From Topomyia yanbarensis (taxonomy: Eukaryota; Arthropoda; Insecta; Diptera; Culicidae): a stretch of 64,000 nt of DNA. Made by a program: the position numbers and the translations under genes. Each line of letters opens with the position of its first letter. Within the stretch, counting starts at the first letter, position 1. The stretch lies in assembly GCF_030247195.1 (NCBI RefSeq), contig NC_080672.1, forward strand, positions 398,739,037-398,803,036, given 5' to 3'. Shown here piece after piece: positions 22,839 through 32,989 of the stretch. Under the pieces are notes generated by a model, which did no database searches, was not told the DNA's origin, and was given only the letters and a program-made list of their open reading frames with translations.

Positions 22839-24168
22839 CGAAGGATACGATCGCTGCAAGGAGGGGCCATTTAGTAGTCAACTGCTTCAAAAATGTTTGC
22901 ACTATAGGGAGAAAACGTATCAGAAGGCTTTTAAGAGGATCAGTAACATTGAAAGCTGTGAAAATTAAGTCCACTATGTCAGAAAATTTCATTAGTCCGC
23001 TACTGGACTGAGTATCTGTTTGAAAAAAGGGGACACTTGGGGTTTTGGATGTCCCTGGAAGTGGTGGGTACTCCTTGTTAGAATTAATATTTCCAAGTTC
23101 TGGAGCAAATTGCTTCGGCTTTTGTGCATCACTTCCGTTGGATTTATTGGTTGTAGATGGCGCACTCTGAGTGGACGACACCTTGGCACCCTTACGAGGC
23201 AATGTAGGGGAGGCTGGATTTCTCCTCTTCCTGGATTCCCCTGGGTTAACCAAAGATGTTCCCTCTCGTGGGTCGTCAGATTCTTGCTCAACGTTAGCCA
23301 AACCAGCATAGGGATTTTCGGACAGGACAGATAGCGAAGCATTCTTTAGCATTTCTGCATAAGAACGCCTTGAGCGTTCCTTAAGGGAGCGCTTAATTTT
23401 ATCCCCGCGCTGCTTGTACGCAGGACATAATTTAAGAGCATGTGAAGGGCCCCCGCAGCAAATACACTTTTCAGTTTCTTTGTCGCAAGAGTCATCCTCA
23501 TGCTCTCCTTCGCATTTGCCGCATCGTTTCTTATTTCCACAATATGTGGCTGTGTGGCCCAACTGCTTGCAATTGCTGCAGTTCATGACCCGCGGTACGA
23601 ACAGGCGAACTGGTAGGCGAACCTTGTCAAGGAGGATGTAGTTGGGAAGAGAGGACCCGGCGAATGTCACCCGAATCGAGCCTGATAGAGAGTAGGTAGT
23701 CTTACCTCCCTCGGTGTTTGCGGTATACAATTGTTTGCATTCCAAGATCTTAATCTGTTCAAGTGAGGGGTCCTTAAAGCAGCCAACCCCGTGCTCCAAC
23801 AGTTCTTCGCATTTCAGGCCCGGTTCGGACACTACCCCATCGATTTCACAGGCCACACAAGGCACGTACGCTTTAAATTCCCGCGTAAAGCGCTCACAGC
23901 AAGCAATCGCGTTTGCCTGGCCGAGATCACTCACTAGAACACGTATCTTGTTTGCCCGAACACGTGTTATCTGAGTTACGGCCGGGTAATTAGCAGTCAG
24001 ATCTCGAGAAAGTTTTAATATATTAACCGGTTTCTCTCCGGTCCGAAAATATACCACCCATGGCCCAGAGAAACCTTCTGGGTACTGCTTTATACGGGGA
24101 GCAATGCGAGTATTAGGGGGATCAGGGACTTCCATGATTACATCAGATGGTATTTCGCCCTCGGCCAT
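22831..24168 (-). CDS. LINE ORF1, Gag-like RNA-binding protein (intact)
   Basis: This 445-residue frame is open from MAEGEIPSD to its stop at 22831. It shows an N-terminal region with GPWVVYFRTGEKPVNILKL (residues 35-53), a central domain, then three CCHC-type zinc knuckles at about 197-210 (CSNCKQLGHTATYC), 216-228 and 235-248 (CICCGGPSHALKLC), a basic Ser/Pro-rich linker and a hydrophobic C-terminus. ORF1 proteins of this group package element RNA. The stop codon overlaps the ORF2 start (ATGGCTAA), suggesting coupled translation of ORF2. No inactivating change was seen in ORF1. Confidence 0.88.
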   Translation of the reverse strand: MAEGEIPSDVIMEVPDPPNTRIAPRIKQYPEGFSGPWVVYFRTGEKPVNILKLSRDLTANYPAVTQITRVRANKIRVLVSDLGQANAIACCERFTREFKAYVPCVACEIDGVVSEPGLKCEELLEHGVGCFKDPSLEQIKILECKQLYTANTEGGKTTYSLSGSIRVTFAGSSLPNYILLDKVRLPVRLFVPRVMNCSNCKQLGHTATYCGNKKRCGKCEGEHEDDSCDKETEKCICCGGPSHALKLCPAYKQRGDKIKRSLKERSRRSYAEMLKNASLSVLSENPYAGLANVEQESDDPREGTSLVNPGESRKRRNPASPTLPRKGAKVSSTQSAPSTTNKSNGSDAQKPKQFAPELGNINSNKEYPPLPGTSKTPSVPFFQTDTQSSSGLMKFSDIVDLIFTAFNVTDPLKSLLIRFLPIVQTFLKQLTTKWPLLAAIVSFDG

Positions 24169-24470
24169 TTAAGCACGAGGGCAGAGCGTTATATAAACGG
24201 GAATGTGTCTTATTATTTGATTACAAGGTAGAGTAAAAGTAAGGAAAAGGAAAGAAAGCAAACGAGGAAAAAAAAATAAAGCAAAACTTATCTGCAAACA
24301 ACGTCGATTGTTCCGCACCAGCGAAAACAATGTACTGGATTTACTGCCGGCACCAGCAGAATGGCAGCTAATGAACGAACAAAGGATGACCTTGAATCAC
24401 TGAAATTTACACACCGAACACCACTGTGAAATATAACGATCCGTTCCGTTCAAAGGTTGGGAGACGTATG
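24169..24470 (-). other. LINE 5' UTR
   Basis: About 300 non-coding bases lie between the right target duplication and the ORF1 ATG. In I-type elements such regions carry an internal promoter. No specific motif could be proven here. Confidence 0.55.
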
Positions 24471-24485
24471 AACGATCATATACTT

Positions 24486-26440
24486 GGTAGTCCTTTTGGA
24501 AAATCTTCAGTTCCGTATACACACCAAAACATAATGAAATTTAAACGACATGTAAATCAATACGAATGTAAACATACAACGATTGAATCAAAAATTTGAT
24601 TGAAAATTACGTTAAAATCAATTGGAGCATCAAACAGCATACAATTTTACACTTTCATTCGTGTAATATTACATGTCATTCATTTTACAGCAGTATTCAA
24701 GTAAAATACATTGAAGTGCATTGGTTTTCCGTTTAAAGAAACTGTAATTTTCAATCCACGTGTGAAACTATAATAAAATTTGTTGAAGAAAGCACGACAA
24801 GTCGTGTGTATTTGTGGTGGAACTTAACTTTACATTTATATTCATGCTCCAAATATGTGCATGAAAATAAACTTAAAATTACAAAATATTTTTTTCTGTG
24901 TAGGAATTTTATATATGACCGAACAATTTAATCCACATTTTTGGAATCAAATTCATGAACAGTCTATGGGGATATTACATCTTTCATTGGAGACAAGTCG
25001 AAAAAAATTTTTCATTTACCAAAATCAGACGAAAATGACGAGAGAGCGACGCTACTTTCTAAACGAAAATGAGACAACGGCCTACACTGATAAAATTCAC
25101 AATATTGAATCGATTGATTTCACTCATGATTTTTTGCAATTTGGAGCAGCACATAAAAATTATCTGCCACACATAAATATCATGTAAAAACTATTGAAAT
25201 TTAAGTGGCGTATATAAAAATTTATAAAAGTTTGCCACATAGCATTTGTTTCATAGCAGATTTCACATCAAATGTATTTGTGTGATTAATACAATTTATA
25301 TTTTTAGCCCATTTTTGTGCGTGGAATACATAAAAAAAGTTTGGATTTTTAGCAGTGTACGACAAAACATGCGTGTAAATTCGATTGCATTATTTCCTCC
25401 GCACACAAGATTTTGCTTTGATGTTGATAACGATATTAGTACCTACGATATTGAACATAATGCTAGGAAAAATAAAATACACCAGCAACGATATTTACTT
25501 GTCGTTGTTCGATTCTGTAGATTTACGAGCTAGCGATGTTATTGAAAGAATCAGCACTATAGGTGTGCATATTTTACGTGTTTACTTCGTTCTAGTTGCA
25601 TTTTGTTATGAACATTTCTAAAATTCAATTTTATGAAAATCAAAATTAGAAACTCAGTGCTTGTGCTACTCTTTTCCGTAAAATCGAATGCAGAAGGAGT
25701 TTTGGCTTTATTGTTTTGTTTTGTATGTGTGGTGAAGATGCTAGCCACCATTAGGAAATCACCCATTACACTCTGAGCTTTGAACCGGACACGTCTTACC
25801 TGCAGGACTCTCAAATATGCAATGACGCTGCTACTGCACGCTCTTTGTAGAATGGCGGTAAGTCGATAAAGGGCATACGCAATGTAGAGTGGCGGACTAT
25901 TGGTCGACTCACCCCACACAGTATGCATTAAAAAAACGATGAAAAGACGAAGGTGAATTCCTTTAGTTTCATTATTCATTAAATGGATACTCCAAAATCT
26001 GGAGACAGTAACAGCCTCTTACGGGAAAAGGTAGTACTTTTCATAGTGATACATGCACACTTATTTACTTTTACGTTGAGCTTGCTACCTTGGTACAATG
26101 GTGGCGCTCTAGCTTCTGATTTGTATGGAGAAGGAAGGAGATAACGGTTTAAAGTAGGAATTTTTATATAACCGGACTTATCAATCCGTTGCTACGGAAC
26201 CGTTAGTCGAATCGGGATGAAACTAAATAGAACTTTATGGCAATACACTTTTCAATTTGCAGTCAGATTTGTTAAAATAGGCTCTGTCATCTCTGAGAAA
26301 ATGGTGTGTCATTTTAACCAATATAAGTATCCCTTAAATACGCAATGTTGTTTTAAAACAACATTGCGGAAAACATCTCAAAATTATCGCAGTAGTCTTT
26401 TAAGTTGTGAGACAAGTTTTACCGAATTTGAAAAAACAAT
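24486..26440. other. Unassigned AT-rich DNA
   Basis: No gene was seen. The block at 24820-24905 (ATTCATGCTCCAAATATGTG and onward) is nearly repeated at 46850-46925 in the same orientation, so part of this region is an uncharacterised repeat. The 140-codon minus-strand ORF at 25557-25979 shows no family signature. Confidence 0.55.
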
Positions 26441-26446
26441 GATTTC

Positions 26447-26701
26447 TAGAGAAAATTTTCAATAGGACGTAAGTAACATTGAGAGCCTCTCTTTGTTTAC
26501 TTTCTCTTTCGTTTATTACGACGCCATTACAGCACTTTGCATTAATTTTCCAGTACATATCGAAAGCCGACGGTTTTTACTAGAAGATTATGCAAAGAGT
26601 ATAGTAGTAAATGTTGGAATGGCCGAGTAATGAACAGAAGAGAAAGACCCCAAAGAGAATCTCTCATTGTTACTTACGTCCTATTGTAAATTTTCTCTCT
26701 T
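26447..26701. mobile_element. MITE family M, copy a (about 255 bp)
   Basis: The ends are inverted: AGAGAAAATTTTCAATAGGA on the left and the complement of AGAGAAAATTTACAATAGGA on the right, continuing as CGTAAGTAACA..TGAGAG. The interior words TTTATTACGACGCCATTACA and TTTACTAGAAGATTATGC recur in two other places (51060-51290, and 60690-61770 where it is split), so this is a family. Confidence 0.7.
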
Positions 26702-26789
26702 CACTCTTTTAAGGGATAGTTTTGTGCTCAGTGGGTTAATTACCCAATTGAAATTTTGGACCAGTTCAAAAATTTGAAATCTGCACCGC

Positions 26790-27935
26790 ATGTATCTCGG
26801 GGCCACATGTGAACCTTTAAAAACTCGAAGCTGCGACCCAACAAAATCGAGAACAACGAAGAAAAAATCAAAAACAAACTCAGATGACTGCATGCCAGCA
26901 GCACACGGAAAGGCACACGTGTTCGTAAGACGAGGGAAACTTGTGACATCACCAGCTTCAAACCAGGTGGTAACTTCGAATTCGAGTAGTGAACAGCGTC
27001 AAGAAGAGTAACAGAATACGCTGATGATGCGAGCTGATATCGCTGAAAAAATCCGAGCAAACGAAAAGTCCATAACGCCCCCATGATCATGGTCCAAATT
27101 CACTCCCAGTGTTTGGAATGGGTTCAACCTATGAAAACACTATCACCATGGTCCGAAAGATCCCATTTAAAACCATATTTTGGAGTATTTATGGAATTTT
27201 GAGACCATTTCATGGTGTTTTGATGGTTGTAAAATTTGGTGCTGACTATGTTCATGGTATTTTCATGGAGCGGCATGGTGTCACCCATAAGAATTTGCTC
27301 GAGAAGCAGTATCTGCGAACGCACAAGCGTTTCGACTTCGTCTCATCAGAATCCGACACTAACTTAATGACAGGACTAAGTTAGCACCGGATTGATGGTA
27401 GCTCCTAAAAACGAAAAAGCAATTTGTGTTTCCGAGTAAACGCCAAGTCCTTTGTAATGTTCCGCAACCTGTCCATTGGAAAACAGGCAGAGAAAGAATG
27501 ACCGGAACGGTGAGAATGAAGAAACGGTGAAAAAGGAAAAAACAAAGACTCACGTCAAAACAAGGAGTATGTATGTTCCGCAAGAAATGGAGTTCTGATT
27601 AAGCTGAAGAGAAAGGCTGAAATCCAACCTTGATTTGGCTTAGTTTGCACTAAATTTTTCTCCACTAAGGAGAAATATAGTAAATAGAAATGTGTTGACC
27701 ATCGTGGTGAAGGAAGGAATAACTATCGCTGAACTCCTGCGGAAAGTGAGAATCGATCGGGAGTTGAAGCAGTTGGGGAAGAATGTATTGTTTATCCGTC
27801 TCACTCAAAAAGGCGGGAAGCGGATATAGCTTAACTATAATAGCTTAACCTTCAAGACGCTAATTGAAAAGCGGCTTCGCGACGAAACAACTGTAAGGGT
27901 GCTATCCCACGAAACAGTGACAGTGAGTGCAGGAC
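26790..27935 (+). pseudogene. LINE ORF1 relics in plus orientation
   Basis: Two pieces are visible. 26790-27080 encodes a Ser/Thr/Lys-rich segment ending in ADIAEKIRANEKS. 27690-27935 encodes VVKEGITIAELLRKVRI .. QLGKNVLFIRLTQKGGKRI .. EKRLRDETTVRVL, resembling the Gag region before the zinc knuckles of R1/Jockey-type ORF1 proteins. About 600 bases of unassigned sequence separate them, including a stretch rich in CATGG words at 27090-27290. Assignment is by pattern only. Confidence 0.4.
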
Positions 27936-27939
27936 CTTG

Positions 27940-28150
27940 ATTTTTGTTGTTCTTTTTTGTTGAAGCTTTTAATACAATCCGTGTTAGTACGTGATGCCAA
28001 ATCGTGTAAGCGAATTTCCGTCAGATCAATGTCTATATACACGAGGATTTTGGATTCGTCGTTTTTATAGTCGACGTTGTGTTGCACGCTAAGGATTTGA
28101 ACGTTATTAATACTATTTGTCTCGTATGATGTAGTTGTATGTGTGACACT
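27940..28150 (-). pseudogene. ORF1-only family fragment, copy 4
   Basis: On the minus strand VQHNVDYKNDESKILVYID and IRLHDLASRT line up with MQHTAECGNVKYSILVYIE and VRVHDLATRT of copy 1 at 7.7-8.7 kb. The sequence then breaks off. No tail hairpin or zinc knuckle is attached. Confidence 0.55.
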
Positions 28151-28439
28151 TCTGTAAGCACAAGCTCATCTTGATCAACGCGCACTGCAGGCCTATGACG
28201 AGTCTGCGAAAAGTAAATCGCGATTGTGATCTCCCGCTATGAACGACATTTATTTCGCAGTTCATTCATTTCATTCGCAGTGGAGAGCAACGGGACTTTG
28301 CTGTTCTATGGTTTACACGTACGCGTGGCGAGGGTAGTATTTTTTGTTTGCGTGTTATTCATAAGCGCTGCATTTATTGATTTCTTTTCTGTACGAAATG
28401 AGTAAGCAGGCTCTATCTGCATCTTCTGCGATAGTCAGG

Positions 28440-28707
28440 CGGCGCACAATGCATTAAGAGCTGCTACATGTCGATCAAAACTAGTATGGGAGTTTATTAT
28501 TGTACTCCGAAAATAATCGGATAAAAACAATTTATACTGGGTTCCAGAACATTGTACAAAGACAGAAAATGAAAACGAAGATGGGTTCGTAAGAAGAGGG
28601 TCTTCCACTAACTTTATTGGCCCAGAACCATTCTGTAGAGTCTTATCGAGAGCTCTCAAAATGGATCTGAAAAAGTGGGAAATCACTGTTCTTGTCACTC
28701 TCTTGTG
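28440..28707 (+). pseudogene. LINE RNase H fragment
   Basis: The plus strand encodes AHNALRAATCRSKLVWEF, a stop, then NNLYWVPEHCTKTENENEDG and SSTNFIGPEPFCRVLSRAL. This follows the RNase H end of non-LTR elements, where WVPGH..GNE.AD and GPEP motifs are common. The His (PEH) is kept but the GNE/AD part has diverged. It differs from the I-like LINE at 19-24 kb, so it comes from another family. Confidence 0.6.
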
Positions 28708-28939
28708 ACGGCCCAATCGAAGCTAATCCAATCTACAAAGAATTGCATGGTATTGGCTCTCGTGACCGAGAGCCATGGTGCAGTCCTATCAGCGCGCCGC
28801 GCCGCTTGCTTTATTGTTGCTGGTTTCCAAAAATAAATTTGTTTCTATTACTCGCTCGGCACGCTGTTGTTGTTGCTAGCCCTTTTACTGCTGCTAATGT
28901 GTTGTCTTCGGTGTTCGGCTGGTGCTGCTAACCTGCTCA

Positions 28940-29770
28940 ATCAGACTTCTAATAAACGCCATCAGAATTCTGAGCAGCATTCCATGAACTAGATAACGTT
29001 AAAATTTTGAATAGGGTGGTACCATCACAATAATGGTAAAGGGGGTAGTGTCAGGAACGCTAGTAAGATTGTGTGAAAATTCAGAGCAAGAACAAAGTGT
29101 ACTGATCTACGGAATCTCCCTATGGAACGCATTACCAATAAATGTTAAATCGAAACCGTCTCTCGGAACATTCAAACTGGCGCTAAGAAGCCTATATTTT
29201 AAAAAAAAACTAATCAAGCAATCCGGACTAAATTGGTCGTTTCTCATTTTTTGTCATTTGATTAGTCTTTCCGACAAATAAATAACAATTATAATTATCA
29301 AAAACTAAATAGAATTTCAAGCAGAATTTTTTATCAGAATATTTGACCGTATTTCATTAGAAACATGAACATGATTTCATCAGCCCATTTACCATATCAT
29401 AATCTTCAGCAGAATTCCATAGAAGGATTCCACCAATGCTCTGGAAATTCTTCAGACTTCTGCTAAGGATTCTACAGATAGTAGGTGAGAATACTACCAG
29501 AATCCATCGGGATCCTATGCAGCATACCATCCGAGTTCTGAGTAGGAAGGATCTCAAGAGTAATGTTATCACAATGCTAAAAAAAAATTCATCGGAATTC
29601 TGAGCAGAAACACATAGAATCGCGAATAAAGATCGGAATGCTATGAAAGATTCTAACAGAATCCTCTGAAATATTCACACAAAATCCTGGGAAAGATTAT
29701 ATCAGATATCCTGAATCCTGAGAAGCATGTCTTCGGAATCCTGAGAGAGAGAACATATCAGAAACATCAG
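28940..29770. repeat. Degraded minisatellite of AGAATCCTGAG-type units, interrupted
   Basis: Words such as AGAATTCTGAGCAG, AGAATCCATCGG, GGAATCCTGAGA and AAGGATTC recur irregularly about every 20-40 bases at 28950-28985 and 29390-29770. The gap at about 28990-29310 is filled by a LINE 3' end. Confidence 0.55.
28990..29310 (+). pseudogene. CR1/L2-type LINE 3' end fragment
   Basis: The frame at 29033-29281 contains YGISLWNALPINVKSKPSLG and TFKLALRSLYF. This is the hallmark C-terminal end of CR1/L2-type RT polyproteins (YG..LWN.LP .. S...FK..L...L). A stop and an AT-rich tail with ATAATTATC follow, and the minisatellite resumes after about 29380. Confidence 0.6.
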
Positions 29771-29779
29771 TTTCTTATC

Positions 29780-31320
29780 TAGTACTGATGTTCGCCTTCA
29801 TTTTTGGTAACCTAGTTTTCTAGTTTTTATGTTTAATATTTCAGTTGATTGAAAATTGCAGTAAAAAACTTTATCAAGCATAAAAAGACCATTTGTTTTA
29901 TCCCAAATGGACTCACAGCAGTATGTTTTTGCTAGCATAATAAACCAACCAAGTTGAAGGAGATTGTTTTGTTTAAGCAAAGGTTACATCGTTGCAAAGC
30001 ATTGAGGCAATAGATAAAGTTTGCACTTTTTGGCAAAAGAGCTATACGTTTAGCCGTATTTTATCCGTATATCTACATTAAAACATAAAACTGCCCTGGT
30101 TTTTTCCTTTGAAAAAAAAAACGGCATGAGCCTTTCTCCTCTAACAGATGAAGCAAAATAGAATGCTATATCTGTTCGGTAGCCAGCGAAATGAGAAATC
30201 ATTGTGGTATTCTTATTTTAATTACGTAATTTTCAGAAATTGGCTTTGCATAGTATAATGCTTAGTTTATAACGATTCTCCACGAAAAATAATTCCATGG
30301 AGACGCGTGGTGATTAATACGAGATTATTTCTCCTCACATAAATTTTACGTCACCGAGAGCGAACTTTTCCTAACCCAACCGTTTCCCTGTACTGTGACG
30401 TCGTACTGTACTTAATCAGATGACCTTGACCACTCTGCAAATTGTGTACCGTCGTCCACCGATGGCAACGGGCACCGTACCTACGCGTTTGTTCGCCCAG
30501 AGATACACCACCGTTCACAACCGCCAACGCAAAGTGGAATAATTAACTAAAGAAGGCACTTACTGCTCTTGGTGTAATAAAGTTTCACTATAAATATAAT
30601 TCACTTGTCGGGATTGCTGGAAAGAATTGTTGTCGATGACTTGCGGTTTTTTTTGTTCTTGAAGGTACGGTTACTTCTATGAATGTATATTCTTCTCACC
30701 TGATTTCTGTTGGGACATGGATGATAATGATACAGAGAAAATAATAAAAACAATAAGTGTAACGTAGGTTGAGGACTTTATTAGCCTAGTTAAAAAAGTA
30801 TGATATCCAATAAATGCTAACTTCTAAAATATACGTCGGAGAGGATTGTAAAAAACAGGAATACAAAACTGATAAAGTATAGCGCATAAAAATTATATAA
30901 AAGGAAGTTTTCTTTTTTGCTGAAATTTCCAAAAGGATCGCCCATTACAGACTAATCACATAATACAGTTGCATGAAATTAATTTCACTTTACAATAAAA
31001 CCGACGCTTACTTACATATTTTGAGTTCATGCAAATTGGTTCAAATTTTAATATCACTGTACAAAAACCGTAACCTAAGCCTAATTGGTATCTGAAAAAG
31101 GAAACCGGTTTTGTCTGCTTTTGATGCTGTTACTCTAAATAAAAGTTCAAACGCCTTCGACTAGTATACTTCGCTTAAAAAAATTAAAATCGTCCCGAAC
31201 TAAATATGTTCTGTTTTGGTCACACTACTATATCCGGCTTTCGATTGCTCACATGTATATGTATTGTATATATTATGTAGGATGATGGAACGAAATATGC
31301 GCTATTACCATAGCTCACGC
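29780..31320 (-). other. Downstream region of the RGK gene, including its probable 3' UTR
   Basis: No coding sequence was recognised. The stop codon of the RGK gene is at 31321-31323, and the 3' UTR should extend leftward from there. A candidate AATAAA on the minus strand lies at 30777-30782, about 540 bases past the stop. Where the transcript ends cannot be decided from sequence. Confidence 0.4.
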
Positions 31321-31630
31321 TTACAGTACGTGTAGATTTTCACAGCTCTTGGATTTGGAATCGCGTGCCCAGACGCGGCCCAGCAGTCCCTTCACCTTCA
31401 GACTGGCCGACGTTCGGGAGCCCCGGTACTTGCGGGGACTGCTGTGGGCACTGCCGGGTGGAGTATCCGCAAACCCGCCGCCTGGAACTGGGCCCATCGA
31501 AACCGGTGTGCTCGGATTGGTTCCGCCACCACCACCGCCGCCGCCCAGCCCGGACAGGCAAATTGCACCGCCGAGTGGCGAACAGGCACGGCGTTTCGAC
31601 TTTCGGATCGATCGTTTGCGGAAGAGATCC
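31321..31630 (-). CDS. RGK GTPase, last coding exon (C-terminal extension)
   Basis: The acceptor is ..CCCCTCAG at 31631-31633 and the stop TAA is at 31321-31323. The exon encodes DLFRKRSIRKSKRRACSP, an eight-glycine run, a Pro/Ser-rich stretch (PPGSAHSSPRKYRGSRTS), then SLKVKGLLGRVWARDSKSKS and CENLHVL*. The basic segments fit membrane and calmodulin/14-3-3-type regulation known for RGK C-termini. The end has no CAAX box, as in the family. GC content is clearly higher than the surroundings. Confidence 0.9.
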
Positions 31631-31694
31631 CTGAGGGGTTGAAAACAAAACGCGATTAGATCCAAAACGAAACATGTGAAGAAGGACGACTTAC

Positions 31695-31830
31695 CTGGAC
31701 TTCTCCGGATTCTCCAGTTTAAGTCGAATTTGCGAAAGCAGTCCCACCAGCAGCTCATCTACGTTGTGGTTGATTCCGACGGATGTTTCTATGAATTTGC
31801 AGTCGTATTGTGTTGCCATCTGTTTGCCCT
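31695..31830 (-). CDS. RGK GTPase, penultimate exon
   Basis: Acceptor TTCCAG at 31831-31836 and donor GTAAGT at 31694-31689. It encodes EGKQMATQYDCKFIETSVGI and NHNVDELLVGLLSQIRLKLE, the G5 region (ETSVG) and last helix of the G domain. The split Arg codon at its end is completed by the first base of the last exon. Confidence 0.9.
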
Positions 31831-31900
31831 CTGGAAGTGGAAAATAAAAATATTTAGGTTTCATTCGCTTTCGGGAAAAAAAATCTTCCATTATATCTAC

Positions 31901-32093
31901 CGTCTGAAGTAACCATTCGGCTACGTGCCAAATCGGCCTTGTTTGCTACCAGGATGACCGCTTTTTGAGCAATGTTTTCTGTTGTCCACAGCACCTGCAG
32001 AATCTGTTCAGAAATCTGAAAGCTACTGCGGTCTGCGGACGAATAAATTACACAGTATCCGTGCGGATCGTAGGAGGACATGCAGTTCTCTGG
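31901..32093 (-). CDS. RGK GTPase, third-last exon (G4 region)
   Basis: Acceptor TTACAG at 32094-32099 and donor GTAGAT at 31900-31895. It encodes PENCMSSYDPHGYCVIYSSA, DRSSFQISEQILQVLW and VILVANKADLARSRMVTSD. NKAD is the guanine-specificity motif. It joins the next exon in phase through a split Glu codon. Confidence 0.92.
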
Positions 32094-32157
32094 CTGTAAG
32101 CAAAAACGTGTTACATTGCAGCGTGTGTCCAGTCTTTTAGATATGTGCAAAACTCAC

Positions 32158-32249
32158 CGTCATATCCATGTAACTGTGATCGATAAAGGTTAGCTCGGAT
32201 TCTTCTCCGCTCAAAAGAACCGAGACCGTTTTCTCGCCGGAGTCGTCAT
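32158..32249 (-). CDS. RGK GTPase, fourth-last exon (switch region)
   Basis: Acceptor TTCCAG at 32250-32255 and donor GTGAGT at 32157-32152. It encodes DDSGEKTVSVLLSGEESELT and FIDHSYMDMT, the beta2-beta3 hairpin and switch 2. The first codon is split with an upstream exon outside the recognised region. Confidence 0.88.
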
Positions 32250-32259
32250 CTGGAATGGT

Positions 32260-32487
32260 ATGAACAAATGAAAGCAACACCGTTTAGGTTTTTATAGATT
32301 TGGATGTAAAAAATGTTAAGTCTCCGATACACGGCTGTCTGTAATATTTTTTCAGGCATTCTGCGATGTAGAGTAAAGAGTGGCTCAAGATAGCATCTAG
32401 CTCGGAGAGGGTGGTTCAAGGTAAATGGTGGTATCACGCTGGATAGCTATTTCACTTTCATAACGCTATTCCGGACAATCTACGAAA
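32260..32487. other. RGK intron sequence, nothing recognised
   Basis: The sequence between the first recognised RGK exon and the MITE copy shows no feature. If the P-loop exon lies beyond the window, all DNA from 32250 to 64000 on the minus strand would be RGK intron (inference). Confidence 0.35.
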
Positions 32488-32730
32488 GAGACCATTCATA
32501 GATAACGTAGCGCAAAAATTGCCCAAAATTGACTTCCCTATCCCTTCATATGACAAATTGTCACAAATTTCTCTATGCCACTCCTCCCGTTGCAAATTCT
32601 TTGCAAATTTTTTTTTTCTTCAGTAAAAACATGTTACTTAACGTTCTAGCTTACTCTTCCTCTCCAATATATCACAATATGTTACAATTTGTCGTACCCC
32701 TCCCACCTGCGCAGAAAATGCTCATGAGGA
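32488..32730. mobile_element. Diverged MITE copy 2, inverted relative to 6963-7223
   Basis: The order GACCATTCATAGATAACG, CAAAAATTGCCCAAAATTGA, ACAAATTGTCACAAATTTCT, AAACATGTTACTTAACG, TCACAATATGTTACAATTTG follows the reverse complement of the first copy, with most of its pure C/G runs eroded. The right TIR is badly decayed. Confidence 0.75.
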
Positions 32731-32989
32731 GGGTTTTGATTTTTCTACGTTTCTTATAAAAGAAAGGGTCAACTTTGACGACTTTTTATGAGACCTGGAA
32801 GGCCGAGTATTGTGTACCAATCGACTCAGCTCAACAAGTTGGGTAAATGTCTATTATCGAGAAGGAATGGAATTGGTTAGCGGAAGTGTCTGATTGGTTT
32901 GAAGTAGTTAATCCTACCGACTAAACAACCTCCTGTATCTTGCCATCCTCATCCATCCGGCGCCACCGTTAAACCGTATAAACATCGTT

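Larger units (their letters stand above)
18292..24470 (-). mobile_element. Complete I-clade-like non-LTR retrotransposon (6.2 kb)
   Basis: The insertion is bounded by a perfect 15-bp duplication AACGATCATATACTT at 18277-18291 and 24471-24485, so both ends are present. On the minus strand it has about 300 bases of 5' UTR, ORF1 (Gag), ORF2 (endonuclease, RT, RNase H), an 860-base 3' UTR with a tandem repeat, and a terminal hairpin followed by an A-run. An RNase H domain after the RT points to the I group of clades. The exact clade cannot be fixed by eye. Confidence 0.92.
31321..32249 (-). other. RGK-family small GTPase gene, 3' part (last four coding exons)
   Basis: Four exons on the minus strand join in frame with GT..AG introns of 64, 70 and 64 bases. 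They encode the second half of a Ras-like G domain plus a long basic C-terminus. RGK proteins (Rad, Gem, Rem; Rgk1-3 in flies) bind calcium channel beta subunits and act at the plasma membrane and cytoskeleton. The G4 motif NKAD, a G5-like ETSVG and the C-terminal SKSCENLHVL place it in the family. The switch 2 DxxG of ordinary Ras proteins is replaced (IDHSYMDM), typical of RGK. The P-loop exon lies upstream and was not found in the window, implying a long intron beginning at 32250. Confidence 0.88.

Noticed and set aside
25557..25979. 140-codon minus-strand ORF
   Set aside because: No family motif, no coding-like composition compared with the RGK exons, and no conserved neighbour.
28755..28774. 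Short GGCTCTCG..CGAGAGCC hairpin as a regulatory RNA
   Set aside because: Only eight pairs, isolated, no copies and no transcript context.
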